This document shows positions 7,350 to 15,432 of a stretch of 17,352 bases of DNA, one piece after another. Under the pieces are notes generated by a model. The model worked only from the letters and a program-made list of their open reading frames with translations, searched no databases and was not told where the DNA came from. Numbering within the stretch: the first letter of the stretch is position 1; each line of letters opens with the position of its first letter. The DNA is from Bacillota bacterium. Its GTDB lineage: Bacteria; Bacillota; Bacilli; Paenibacillales; Paenibacillaceae. Made by a program: the position numbers and the translations under genes. The stretch spans positions 1 to 17,352 of the forward strand of contig JAEZZE010000409.1 of assembly GCA_023418755.1 (NCBI GenBank), given 5' to 3'.

Positions 7350-8252
7350 ATGGCTCAGCCGTTAGAACGTCAGCAAGCAAAGCCGCATCTCGCGGAAGAG
7401 TGGGTCGGTAAAATCTACACTTTGCTCTGTATCGCGTTTCTTATTCTTACCATCTTTTCGCTCGTCTATTTCGTCGCCTCCAAAGGGCTCAGTACTTTTT
7501 TCGTCAACCATGTGAATTTCCTCGATTTGCTTACGGGATTGAAGTGGGCTCCCGACGGGAATCCCCAGCTGTTCGGAGCGCTGCCGTTTATATTCGGCTC
7601 GTTCAGCACGTCTTTGCTCGCCGCGGCGATCGCCGCTCCGCTCGGATTTTGCGCGGCGGTGTTCATGGTCGAGATCGCGCCGAAATTCGGGCGCCAATAT
7701 TTGCAGCCGGTCATCGAGCTGCTGGCGGGCATTCCGTCCGTCGTCTACGGCTTCGTCGGCCTGAGCGTCATCGTTCCTTTTTTCCGGGACGCGTTTCCCG
7801 GACAAGGCGTCGGCATCGCGGCCGGAGCCGTCGTGCTGTCGATCATGATTCTTCCTACGATTACGACTATCGCGACCGACGCGTTGGCCTCGCTGCCTAA
7901 GGGTTTGAAAGAAGGCTCTTACGCGCTGGGCGCCACCCGTTGGCAAACCATATACCGCATCGTGCTGCCGACGACCCTTCCCGCTCTAATGACGGGCATC
8001 GTGCTCGGCATCGCCCGCGCGTTCGGCGAGGCGTTGGCCGTGCAGATGGTTATCGGCAACGCGCCCCACATTCCGCGCTCGCTGTTCGAATCCGCTTCGA
8101 CTCTGACCAGCGCGATTACGCTGAGCATGGGCAACACCGCCATGGGCACCGTTCAGAACAATGCCCTGTGGTCGCTTGCGCTCATTCTGATGCTGATGAC
8201 GTTCGTCTTCGTCTTTATCGTTCGCTGGCTGGAAAGGAGGTCGAAGGTATGA
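7350..8252 (+). CDS. pstC: Phosphate ABC transporter permease PstC (second copy)
   Basis: A 300-residue permease. Six hydrophobic segments lie at about 24-44, 76-106, 122-145, 152-175, 212-235 and 272-292. LLAGIPSVVYGFVGL (124-138) and the EAA loop GSYALGATRWQTIYRIVLP (189-207) are diagnostic of PstC. It has a shorter N-terminal tail than the copy at 3397 and a different loop after the third segment (DAFPGQGVG in place of DATGTNMGDG), so the two are clearly diverged paralogues rather than a recent duplication. The ATG at 7350 is set by AAAGGGAGAGG just upstream. The stop overlaps the pstA start in ATGA. Confidence 0.95.
   Translation: MAQPLERQQAKPHLAEEWVGKIYTLLCIAFLILTIFSLVYFVASKGLSTFFVNHVNFLDLLTGLKWAPDGNPQLFGALPFIFGSFSTSLLAAAIAAPLGFCAAVFMVEIAPKFGRQYLQPVIELLAGIPSVVYGFVGLSVIVPFFRDAFPGQGVGIAAGAVVLSIMILPTITTIATDALASLPKGLKEGSYALGATRWQTIYRIVLPTTLPALMTGIVLGIARAFGEALAVQMVIGNAPHIPRSLFESASTLTSAITLSMGNTAMGTVQNNALWSLALILMLMTFVFVFIVRWLERRSKV
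8231..8240 (+). promoter_or_regulatory. Ribosome binding site fixing the pstA start
   Basis: GGAAAGGAGG, with the GGAGG core at 8236-8240, lies eight bases before ATG 8249. It decides the start of the second pstA against an in-frame extension reaching back to 7940 inside pstC. Confidence 0.9.
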
Positions 8253-9136
8253 GCGCCAAAACGGCCAACAAAATCGCTACCGGAGTCATCGTCGCGGTCG
8301 CCGGCCTGATCGTCCTCGTATTGGCCGGCCTTCTCGGCTATATTCTAATCCGCGGGCTCGGTCATCTCAGCTTCGACTTTCTGACGTCGCCGCCGGAGAC
8401 GATCCGCCGCGGCGGCGGCATCGGGCCGCAGCTGTTCAACTCGGTGTTCCTGCTGTTCCTGACGATGATCATTACGATTCCGCTCGGTCTGGGCGCGGGC
8501 ATCTACATGAGCGAATACGCGCCCGCCAACAAAGTCACGAACGGGATTCGCCTGATCGTCGAAGTGCTGTCGTCCGTGCCTTCCATTATCGTCGGCCTGT
8601 TCGGGCTGCTCGTGCTCGTCAACCTGTTCGGCTTCGGCTTCTCCCTGTTCGCGGGCGCTCTGGCGCTGACCGTGTTCAATCTTCCGCTGATGGTGCGGAT
8701 TACGGAGCAGGGGCTGAAAAGCGTGCCGAGAGAGCAAAAAGAGGCAAGCCTCGCGCTCGGACTGTCCAAGTGGAAGACGATTACTTCGGTTATGCTGCCG
8801 ATCGCGATGCCGGTTATCCTGACCGGTACGATCCTTGCCGCGGGCCGGGTGTTCGGCGAAGCCGCGGCGCTGCTGTTCACCGCCGGCATGAGCTCGCCGC
8901 GGCTCGACTTCACCGACTGGAATCCGTTCAGCCCTTTCTCGCCGCTCAATCCGTTCCGCCCGGCCGAGACGCTGGCGGTGCATATATGGAAAATCAATTC
9001 CGAGGGTCTCGCGCCGGACGCGAAGGAGATCGCCGCCGGGGCTTCCGCCGTGCTCGTCATCACCGTGCTCTTGTTCAACTTCGGGGCCAGATGGCTGGGA
9101 CGTTACCTGTACCGCAGGTTCACGGCCATTAAATAA
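8249..9136 (+). CDS. pstA: Phosphate ABC transporter permease PstA (second copy)
   Basis: A 295-residue permease starting at the ATG in the ATGA overlap with pstC. Membrane segments lie at about 11-33, 62-86, 100-125, 131-147, 185-211 and 265-282. GGIGPQLFNS is at 56-65, SSVPSIIVGLFG at 108-119, the EAA loop ASLALGLSKWKTITSVMLP at 166-184, and ETLAVHIW at 240-247. The last cytoplasmic/extracellular loop is longer than in the first copy and Pro/Phe-rich (NPFSPFSPLNPFRP, 225-238). Sixteen bases separate it from the first pstB, consistent with one transcript. Confidence 0.94.
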   Translation: MSAKTANKIATGVIVAVAGLIVLVLAGLLGYILIRGLGHLSFDFLTSPPETIRRGGGIGPQLFNSVFLLFLTMIITIPLGLGAGIYMSEYAPANKVTNGIRLIVEVLSSVPSIIVGLFGLLVLVNLFGFGFSLFAGALALTVFNLPLMVRITEQGLKSVPREQKEASLALGLSKWKTITSVMLPIAMPVILTGTILAAGRVFGEAAALLFTAGMSSPRLDFTDWNPFSPFSPLNPFRPAETLAVHIWKINSEGLAPDAKEIAAGASAVLVITVLLFNFGARWLGRYLYRRFTAIK

Positions 9137-9151
9137 AGGGGAGGGAACCGG

Positions 9152-9910
9152 ATGACCGCCATCGGCATGTCCACCAAAAACTTAAATGTCTATTATTCCG
9201 ACAAGCAGGCCGTCAAGAACGTGTCGCTGGATTTCCAAGCGAAGCAGGTGACGGCGCTCATCGGGCCTTCCGGATGCGGCAAGTCGACGTTCCTCCGAAG
9301 CTTGAACCGGATGAACGACTTGATACCGGACTGCAAGATTACGGGCGAAATCTGGCTCCGGGACCGTAACGTCAACGGTTCGGACACGGACGTCGTTTCG
9401 CTGCGTCAGCGCATCGGCATGGTTTGGCAGAAGCCGAATCCTTTTCATAAATCGATCTACGAGAACATCGCCTTCGGTCCGCGCTATCACGGAACGAAAA
9501 ACAAGAAGCGGCTGGACGAGATCGTCGAGCAGTCGCTGCGCAAGGCGGCGTTGTGGGAAGAGACGAAGGACCGTCTGCACAACTCCGCTCTCGCGCTGTC
9601 GGGAGGCCAGCAGCAGCGGCTGTGCATCGCCAGGTCGATCGCGGTCAAGCCCGACATTATTTTGATGGATGAGCCCGCGTCCGCGCTCGATCCGGTGTCG
9701 ACTTCCAAGATCGAGGAGCTGATCGCCGAGCTGAAGCGGGACTACTGCATCGTCATCGTCACCCACAACATGCACCAGGCCGCGCGCGTGTCGGATAAGA
9801 CGGCGTTCTTCCTGACGGGAGAAGTGGTGGAATACGATTTGACGACGAACATTTTCACGAATCCGCAGAAGCAGGAGACGAACGACTACATCACGGGGCG
9901 GTTCGGATAA
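9152..9910 (+). CDS. pstB: Phosphate ABC transporter ATP-binding protein PstB (first of two)
   Basis: A 252-residue ABC ATPase that drives phosphate import through PstC/PstA. Walker A GPSGCGKST is at 38-46, the Q-loop Gln at 93 (GMVWQKPNPF), the signature LSGGQQQRLCIAR at 149-161, Walker B IILMDE at 169-174, and the switch His at 205 (VTHNMHQA). All catalytic elements are intact and NPFHKSIYENIAFGPR is typical of PstB. The ATG at 9152 follows GGGGAGGG. A second pstB follows after 33 bases, as in the B. subtilis pstBA-pstBB pair. Which permease pair each ATPase serves cannot be told from sequence; with an ATPase-less pstSCA upstream, sharing is plausible. Confidence 0.95.
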   Translation: MTAIGMSTKNLNVYYSDKQAVKNVSLDFQAKQVTALIGPSGCGKSTFLRSLNRMNDLIPDCKITGEIWLRDRNVNGSDTDVVSLRQRIGMVWQKPNPFHKSIYENIAFGPRYHGTKNKKRLDEIVEQSLRKAALWEETKDRLHNSALALSGGQQQRLCIARSIAVKPDIILMDEPASALDPVSTSKIEELIAELKRDYCIVIVTHNMHQAARVSDKTAFFLTGEVVEYDLTTNIFTNPQKQETNDYITGRFG

Positions 9911-9930
9911 AACGCATTTCAAACGAACAA

Positions 9931-9936
9931 GGGGAG
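9931..9936 (+). promoter_or_regulatory. Ribosome binding site fixing the second pstB start
   Basis: GGGGAG is only one base from ATG 9938 but seven bases from ATG 9944, so the downstream ATG is the better start. Confidence 0.7.
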
Positions 9937-9943
9937 AATGGCC

Positions 9944-10699
<756 letters not shown>

Positions 10700-10721
10700 A
10701 CCCCGGGGAGGATGGATCGGA

Positions 10722-11384
10722 ATGATGGTAAAAAGACTGGAGTTCGATCAAGGTCTGGAGGAAATCACTCAACTGCTGATCGAGATGGGCAGCCGCGCCG
10801 AGAAGGCTCTTATCGAATCGATGGACGCGCTGAAAAAAGGGGACGTGGACAACGCCAAGCGAATCGTCAAGTCCGACTCCGAATTGAATCAGCTGGAAGA
10901 GAACGTGAGCGAGATCGGCGCGAAGCTGATCGCCACCCAGCAGCCGGTCGCGAAGGATCTGCGGCGCATTCTGATCGCGTTCAAGATCTCGAACGATCTG
11001 GAGCGGATGGGCGATCTGGCCGTCGACATCGCCAAGGTCGTCATCCGGCTCGACGGGCAGCAGCTGATCAAGCCGCTGCTTGATCTGCCGCGCATGGCCG
11101 ACCTCGTTGCGGTTATGATCCGGGAGTCTCTGCAATCGTACGCCGACGAGAACGTCGATCTGGCTTACAAGAGCGCCAAAGACGACGACCACGTCGACGC
11201 GCTGTATTCGCAGATTATCCGCGAGCTGTTCTCGCTGATGGTCGAGAATCCGAAGACGGTCGGCCAGGCGATGCTGCTCAGCTTCGTCGGCCGGTACATC
11301 GAGCGGATCGCCGACCATGCGACGAACATCGCCGAGAGCGTCGTCTATTTGATGACGGGCAAGCGGCCGGATTTGAACCAGTAG
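10722..11384 (+). CDS. phoU: Phosphate transport regulator PhoU
   Basis: A 220-residue all-helical PhoU: two three-helix repeats, each with the metal-binding signature, NDLERMGDLAVDIA at 91-104 and RYIERIADHATNIAES at 191-206. PhoU proteins bind the membrane near PstSCAB and the PhoR/PhoB-type kinase, restraining uptake and signalling when phosphate is plentiful. GGGGAGGA (10705-10712) precedes ATG 10722; ATG 10725 is an equal alternative that removes one Met. It is last in the operon and is followed by a strong terminator. No PhoP/PhoR pair is in the window. Confidence 0.95.
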   Translation: MMVKRLEFDQGLEEITQLLIEMGSRAEKALIESMDALKKGDVDNAKRIVKSDSELNQLEENVSEIGAKLIATQQPVAKDLRRILIAFKISNDLERMGDLAVDIAKVVIRLDGQQLIKPLLDLPRMADLVAVMIRESLQSYADENVDLAYKSAKDDDHVDALYSQIIRELFSLMVENPKTVGQAMLLSFVGRYIERIADHATNIAESVVYLMTGKRPDLNQ

Positions 11385-11461
11385 GAACGGTTCTGGCTCC
11401 CGGATCCGAGTCGGGAGGAGATCGACGACAGGCCTACGATCGTACGATAAGGGTTAGACCG

Positions 11462-11500
11462 ACGAAAAACCGCTCTAATGGGCGGTTTTTCGTATTTTTC
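11462..11500 (+). terminator. Rho-independent terminator of the pst-phoU operon
   Basis: ACGAAAAACCGC (11462-11473) and GCGGTTTTTCGT (11482-11493) form a perfect 12-base-pair stem with an 8-base loop, followed by ATTTTTC. The A-rich left arm would also allow termination from the other strand. It isolates phoU from the cyclic-di-GMP genes. Confidence 0.92.
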
Positions 11501-11602
11501 AGGGGCGTATAGCATCGGAAGGAGATACATACCCCTTTAACCTTTAGTTTCGATTATCTATCAGAGCAACTTGGTTGGCTTAAGGAACAACCTTCTCTTG
11601 AA

Positions 11603-11656
11603 TTTACCTTCCGTTAACGAATTGCGGGACTAAAAATAACAGACCCGTGTTAAGGT
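11603..11656 (+). promoter_or_regulatory. Candidate PhoP-box promoter for the GGDEF gene
   Basis: TTTACC (11603), TTAACG (11614) and ATAACA (11636-11641) each match TT(A/T)ACA at five of six; the third slot, CGGGAC (11625), does not match. The repeats keep exact 11-base steps. After 9 bases comes TAAGGT (11651-11656), a weak -10 (three of six). This is the weakest of the four sites; the fixed geometry is the main support. Confidence 0.45.
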
Positions 11657-11686
11657 GTAGAAAACAAGCGGATCTCGTATGCGGGC

Positions 11687-11691
11687 GGAGG
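11687..11691 (+). promoter_or_regulatory. Ribosome binding site fixing the GGDEF gene start
   Basis: GGAGG lies nine bases before ATG 11701. This favours that start over the in-frame GTG at 11647, which has no such site and would fall upstream of the predicted transcript start. Confidence 0.88.
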
Positions 11692-11700
11692 TTGGACGTC

Positions 11701-14004
11701 ATGAAGACGACCGGAGGCTGGTTGAACCGGGACATTTTGCGGCAGTGGCAGAGCAAGGACGGAAGCCCCGGACATTGCGGGCTGTTCGTCGTACGTTGGG
11801 AAGCCGGTTCGGAGACGACCGGCGGCTTGCCGCTTCGCGTCGCGCGTTTATTGCGCGCGATAGGCTTGCGGTTGGCGAAGCTGTCGGATTCGGTAAGGGG
11901 ATGGACGCTGGCCGGCGACGACTTGATCTTGGCCGTATCGTTCGCTCCGGAGGAGAACGACGACTGGGAGTCCGGCGACGTTTCCTCGGGCAGGATGGCG
12001 TTTCTGATCCGAGACACGGCGCAGCGCGCGCTGCTCGAATTCGGATGCCCCGAGACGATGAGGGCGGGCGGCGGCATTCGCTGCGGCTTCGGATGGGCGG
12101 CGGGGAGGGACGGGCGGACGATCCCGATGCCCGGCAGCCCCGGCGAGTGGGAGTCGGCGCTGCCGGCCGCGTACGAAACGGCCTTGAGAAGGATGCTGTT
12201 TTCTCCCGCGCCGCTCATTCGGTTTCCGCTGGAGGAGATGCGCGACTCGCTCTCCGGGTTCGAATTCGAGGTTCGCTATTTGCCGATCGTCTCGCTGTTG
12301 GACGGATCTCTATACGGATACGAAGCCGTTCCGGTCGGCGCGCGCAAGGGAGAACGGATCGAGCTGGGCGCTTTCTACGCCCAGGCCGACCAATCCGGCA
12401 AGCTGTTCGAGTGGGACCGTCGCTTCCGGGAAGCGGCCATTCGGGGACTGCCGTCCCGCAACGGCGACGTCAAGCTGTTCCTTCCCGTGCCCGCCAAAAT
12501 CATTTTCGATCCAAGGCTGTATCCCGGAAGCACGCTGCGAAGAATCGAGGCGGCGAACCTGCGGCCCGAGCACGTCGTGCTCGTCCTGATCGACGGGGAT
12601 AACGAGTCGGCGGCCATGACGGGCTCGGCCTTGAAGCATTACCGCAATCAAGGCTTCCGCATCTCGATACCGGGCATCCGGCCCGAGCTCGAGTCGCTGC
12701 GAAAAATGACGGATCTGCACCCCGACTACGCGCGTCTGGACGTCGGTTGGATTCGCGGGGAGACGCCCGACTCGGTGGAGGCGAGCTTGCTGCAGGCGCT
12801 CATCGCCTTGGCGCGCAAGGAGCAGATCGTCTTCATCGCCGGAGGGCTGGACCGGGAGCAGCTGCTGCCGGGTCTGGTCGCCAGCGGGATGCACTATGCG
12901 CAAGCGGAGAAGCTGGCCGAGGGCGGAGGGGAAGGAGCATCCGGATCGGACGATCGGATTGCCGAGCTGCAAACCCGCATTCGGGCCGAAGTCGGCAAGA
13001 AATTCCGGGGGGCCGCGGGCACGATGGCCGTACTGGCCAATCCGGTCAAGCAATTCAGCCGGAATACGCCGGTGTCGGAGGTGTCCCGCCATTTCGAGCT
13101 GCATCGCGAAGCGCAGGGCGTCGTCATCTCGGAGGGCGGCGAGCCGATCGGATTATTAATGAAGGAAAAGCTGCTGCAGCTGCTTTCCGGCCAATTCGGA
13201 TTGCCGCTTTACTGGAACAGGCCTGTCGGCAAAATCATGGATACCCATCCGGTCATCGTCGAAGAGTCCGTCTCCGTGGATCAAGCATCGCAGATGGCGA
13301 TGGCGCGAGAGCCCGACAAGCTGTACGACGAGGTGATTCTTACCCGGGACGGACAGGTGGCGGGAATCGCCTCGATCCGTTCGATGCTGGAGTGGGTGTC
13401 CCAGGCGCGCGTGAAGGACGCGCAATGGGCGAACCCGCTGTCGGGACTTCCCGGCAACGAGCCGATCCGCAAGGAGATGAACCGCAGGCTCGCCGAGGGC
13501 CGGTCGTTCGCGGTGCTGTACGCGGATTTGGACCATTTCAAGTGGTACAACGACCAGTTCGGCTTTCAGAGAGGAGACGACGTCATCCGCTATACGGCCG
13601 AGACGCTGGTGCAGGTCGCCAGAGCGCGTTCGAACGGCGATTGCTTCGTCGGCCACATCGGCGGCGACGACTTCATCGTGCTGTCGTCCGGAATAGACGC
13701 GCTCGAAGCGGCGCAGGAGACGATCGCCAAGTTCGAGCAGGGAATCGGCGCTTACGCTTCGAATCATTCGGGACCGGTATTCGATCGCTCGGGGCAGCCG
13801 CTCGAGGGACCCGCCTTGTCCTTGTCGCTGTCGCTGCTCCTGTGTCGGTCGTCGGAAGGCTGGACGGCGGAGTCGCTCTCGGAGAAAGCGGCGCTGCTCA
13901 AGAAGCAGGCGAAGCGGCAGCGCGGCAATTCGATCGCGTGGGAAGAGCTCGGCGAGCGCGAGCCGGCGAATCCGAAACCGGAGATTGAATTAACAGGGCG
14001 TTAA
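11701..14004 (+). CDS. Degenerate EAL domain, CBS-like module and GGDEF domain protein
   Basis: A 767-residue cytosolic protein with no membrane segment. Residues about 25-165 may be a decayed GGDEF-like fold (WTLAGDDLILAVSF at 68-81). Residues about 185-405 are EAL-like but lack catalytic residues: GYEAV stands for EAL, the metal-binding Asn is replaced (LFLPVPAK), the DD pair is absent (SIPGIRPE), Lys is replaced (YARLD) and the AEG-E element reads AGGLD. A CBS-like module spans about 443-575 (YWNRPVGKIMD; YDEVILTRDGQVAGI). The C-terminal GGDEF domain spans about 578-745 (DLDHFKWYNDQFG; HIGGDDF at 652-658). GGDDF is a variant; the RxxD inhibitory site is missing. Probably a diguanylate cyclase gated by ligand binding to the CBS/EAL parts, or a cyclic-di-GMP receptor if inactive. 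Its 3' end overlaps the promoter of the next gene. Confidence 0.87.
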   Translation: MKTTGGWLNRDILRQWQSKDGSPGHCGLFVVRWEAGSETTGGLPLRVARLLRAIGLRLAKLSDSVRGWTLAGDDLILAVSFAPEENDDWESGDVSSGRMAFLIRDTAQRALLEFGCPETMRAGGGIRCGFGWAAGRDGRTIPMPGSPGEWESALPAAYETALRRMLFSPAPLIRFPLEEMRDSLSGFEFEVRYLPIVSLLDGSLYGYEAVPVGARKGERIELGAFYAQADQSGKLFEWDRRFREAAIRGLPSRNGDVKLFLPVPAKIIFDPRLYPGSTLRRIEAANLRPEHVVLVLIDGDNESAAMTGSALKHYRNQGFRISIPGIRPELESLRKMTDLHPDYARLDVGWIRGETPDSVEASLLQALIALARKEQIVFIAGGLDREQLLPGLVASGMHYAQAEKLAEGGGEGASGSDDRIAELQTRIRAEVGKKFRGAAGTMAVLANPVKQFSRNTPVSEVSRHFELHREAQGVVISEGGEPIGLLMKEKLLQLLSGQFGLPLYWNRPVGKIMDTHPVIVEESVSVDQASQMAMAREPDKLYDEVILTRDGQVAGIASIRSMLEWVSQARVKDAQWANPLSGLPGNEPIRKEMNRRLAEGRSFAVLYADLDHFKWYNDQFGFQRGDDVIRYTAETLVQVARARSNGDCFVGHIGGDDFIVLSSGIDALEAAQETIAKFEQGIGAYASNHSGPVFDRSGQPLEGPALSLSLSLLLCRSSEGWTAESLSEKAALLKKQAKRQRGNSIAWEELGEREPANPKPEIELTGR

Positions 14005-14043
14005 CGAAAACGTCGAATTCGGTTAACGAATCCTTGTTATATT
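13990..14043 (+). promoter_or_regulatory. Candidate PhoP-box promoter for the EAL gene
   Basis: TTAACA (13990-13995), TTAACG (14001-14006), GTCGAA (14012-14017) and TTAACG (14023-14028) keep exact 11-base steps. After 9 bases comes TATATT (14038-14043), a five-of-six -10. The transcript start would be near 14050. Three of four repeats match the PhoP hexamer at five or six positions; the third is poor. The first repeat and part of the second lie within the end of the upstream gene and its TAA stop (14002-14004). Confidence 0.65.
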
Positions 14044-14073
14044 AATTTCGCGGATATTTTTACTAGGAAGCTG

Positions 14074-15315
14074 GTGTTCCATCGCATGGCAACGTCCTGG
14101 TTCGGCATAGAACAACTCATCGATCGAATCGAACATCATCCTTCAATCGGTCTTATCGGCATCGATCTTTCCGAATGGAGCGGCGGGCTCGCCTCCGAGT
14201 TCAGGAAAGACAGCTTCGAATGGGAAAAATGGCTCGCCAGATCGATGAACCGAAGCGATCTGTGGTTTGGCGACGAGGTATCCGGCCATCTGTGGCTGTA
14301 TGCCGGCATGCCGTCTTCCGTGCGGGAGGACGAGGGGGACGTTTACTTGCGCGCGATGGCCAAGCGGGTCCGGGAAGCGATCGCCGCGGAGTCGGTCGGA
14401 AAGGCCGGGGCGGCGTCGCTGTCGACGAGCCAGAAAGAGCGGGGAATCGGATACGCAAGCTTGGAGGGGTTGAAGCCGGACCGGATCAAAGACGTCGTTT
14501 ACGACGGGGTCGTGAAGGCGACGGAGAGGATCCGGGAGTCGCTCAGCTCGCACCGCGACTGGGAGCTGCGCTGCGAGCTGGAACGGCTGCTTGCCGAGTG
14601 CGGCATCCGGAGCGTCTATCAGCCGATCGTACGCCTCGGCGACGGAAAAGTGTTCGGGTACGAGGCGTTGACGAGATGTCCGGAGGGGAGTCTGTTCGAC
14701 GGTCCGCTCTCTTTGTTCAGATTCGCGGAGAAGCATCATATGGCTCTCGCCCTGGACCGCCTGGCCAGGGAAACGGCCATCCGGCATTCGCCGGCTTTGG
14801 CGGCCGTGCAGAAAATCTTCATCAACGTGACGATGAGCATCATCAACGACCCCCATTTCGTCTCGGGTCAGACGGTGCGCTGGCTAAGCGAAAGAGGAAT
14901 GTTCCCCGGGCAAGTCGTGTTCGAACTGACGGAACGAAGCTCGATCGACGATTTCGACGCAGCGAAAAAAATACTGGCGCACTACCGCAGTCAAGGTTAC
15001 GAGATCGCGATCGACGATGCGGGGGCCGGGTATTCGTCCCTGCAATCGATCGTGGAGCTAAGCCCCGACTATATTAAAGTGGACCGTTCGCTCGTCAGTC
15101 TGGCCGACAAGGACGAGATGAAAAAGCATATGCTGCGCACGTTCGTCCGCTTCGCCAAAAAGATGAACATCCGCACGGTAGCGGAAGGAATCGAACGGCC
15201 CGAAGAGCTGAGGCTGCTTCGAGCCATGGGCTTCGATTACGCGCAAGGCTACTTGATCGGAAGGCCGAGCGAGTTTCCCGCGGCCGCCCATACGGGAGTC
15301 CTCCCCAGAGTCTAA
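14074..15315 (+). CDS. EAL-domain cyclic-di-GMP phosphodiesterase (predicted active)
   Basis: A 413-residue cytosolic protein. Residues 1 to about 155 are a poorly conserved, possibly decayed GGDEF-like sensory region (GLIGIDLSEW at 26-35). Residues about 165-400 are a full EAL domain that would hydrolyse cyclic-di-GMP to pGpG. All recognisable catalytic residues are there: Glu197 in EALTR, Asn251 in FINVTM, Glu284 in ELTE, Asp314/Asp315 in IAIDDAGAGYSS, Lys335 in YIKVDRSL, Glu371 in AEGIE and Gln391 in QGYLIGRP. The GTG at 14074 has AGGAAG (14065-14070) a few bases upstream; ATG 14086 is an alternative but is 15 bases from that site. It follows the GGDEF gene by 69 bases with its own predicted promoter, forming an opposing enzyme pair. 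The activity prediction is from residues only. Confidence 0.92.
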   Translation: MFHRMATSWFGIEQLIDRIEHHPSIGLIGIDLSEWSGGLASEFRKDSFEWEKWLARSMNRSDLWFGDEVSGHLWLYAGMPSSVREDEGDVYLRAMAKRVREAIAAESVGKAGAASLSTSQKERGIGYASLEGLKPDRIKDVVYDGVVKATERIRESLSSHRDWELRCELERLLAECGIRSVYQPIVRLGDGKVFGYEALTRCPEGSLFDGPLSLFRFAEKHHMALALDRLARETAIRHSPALAAVQKIFINVTMSIINDPHFVSGQTVRWLSERGMFPGQVVFELTERSSIDDFDAAKKILAHYRSQGYEIAIDDAGAGYSSLQSIVELSPDYIKVDRSLVSLADKDEMKKHMLRTFVRFAKKMNIRTVAEGIERPEELRLLRAMGFDYAQGYLIGRPSEFPAAAHTGVLPRV

Positions 15316-15338
15316 CACTCCGGCGAGGGCTCTCTTTT
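15296..15338 (+). terminator. Weak terminator-like hairpin after the EAL gene
   Basis: GAGTCCTC (15296-15303) pairs with GAGGGCTC (15325-15332) with one G-U pair and a 21-base loop containing the stop codon. TTTT follows at 15335-15338. The long loop and short T run make this doubtful. Confidence 0.3.
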
Positions 15339-15384
15339 CGTCATAGAAGGGAAGACTTGCAGGGTGCGGCCCGTTCGCCAATTA

Positions 15385-15393
15385 TGTTATGAT
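15385..15393 (+). promoter_or_regulatory. Extended -10 promoter candidate for polA
   Basis: TGTTATGAT contains TG one base before TATGAT (five of six to TATAAT), an extended -10 with no clear -35. A start near 15400 would give polA a short leader and argues against using the ATG at 15400. Confidence 0.45.
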
Positions 15394-15432
15394 GAAACTA
15401 TGAAAAAAAGTCGGCGAGGTGGACGAACGGCC

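Larger units (their letters stand above)
11385..11700. other. Intergenic region between phoU and the GGDEF gene
   Basis: This 316-base gap holds a small 6-base-pair hairpin (CTCCCG 11397-11402 with CGGGAG 11412-11417), the palindrome TACGATCGTA (11435-11444), the phoU terminator (11462-11500), and then the GGDEF promoter and leader from 11603. The AT-richer stretch 11501-11602 has no ORF with a ribosome site and no structure I can defend. No riboswitch was recognised. Confidence 0.6.

Noticed and set aside
7940..8248. N-terminal extension of the second pstA
   Set aside because: It lies inside pstC in another frame; the real start is ATG 8249 with a perfect ribosome site and a four-base overlap.
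11435..11444. Palindrome TACGATCGTA as an operator
   Set aside because: Short, single, and located between phoU and its terminator with no promoter nearby.
11501..11536. AGGGG(CG)TAT / ATACCCCT hairpin as a leader RNA or riboswitch
   Set aside because: The stem is broken by a bulge, it lies upstream of the predicted transcript start of the GGDEF gene, and no known riboswitch motif is recognisable.
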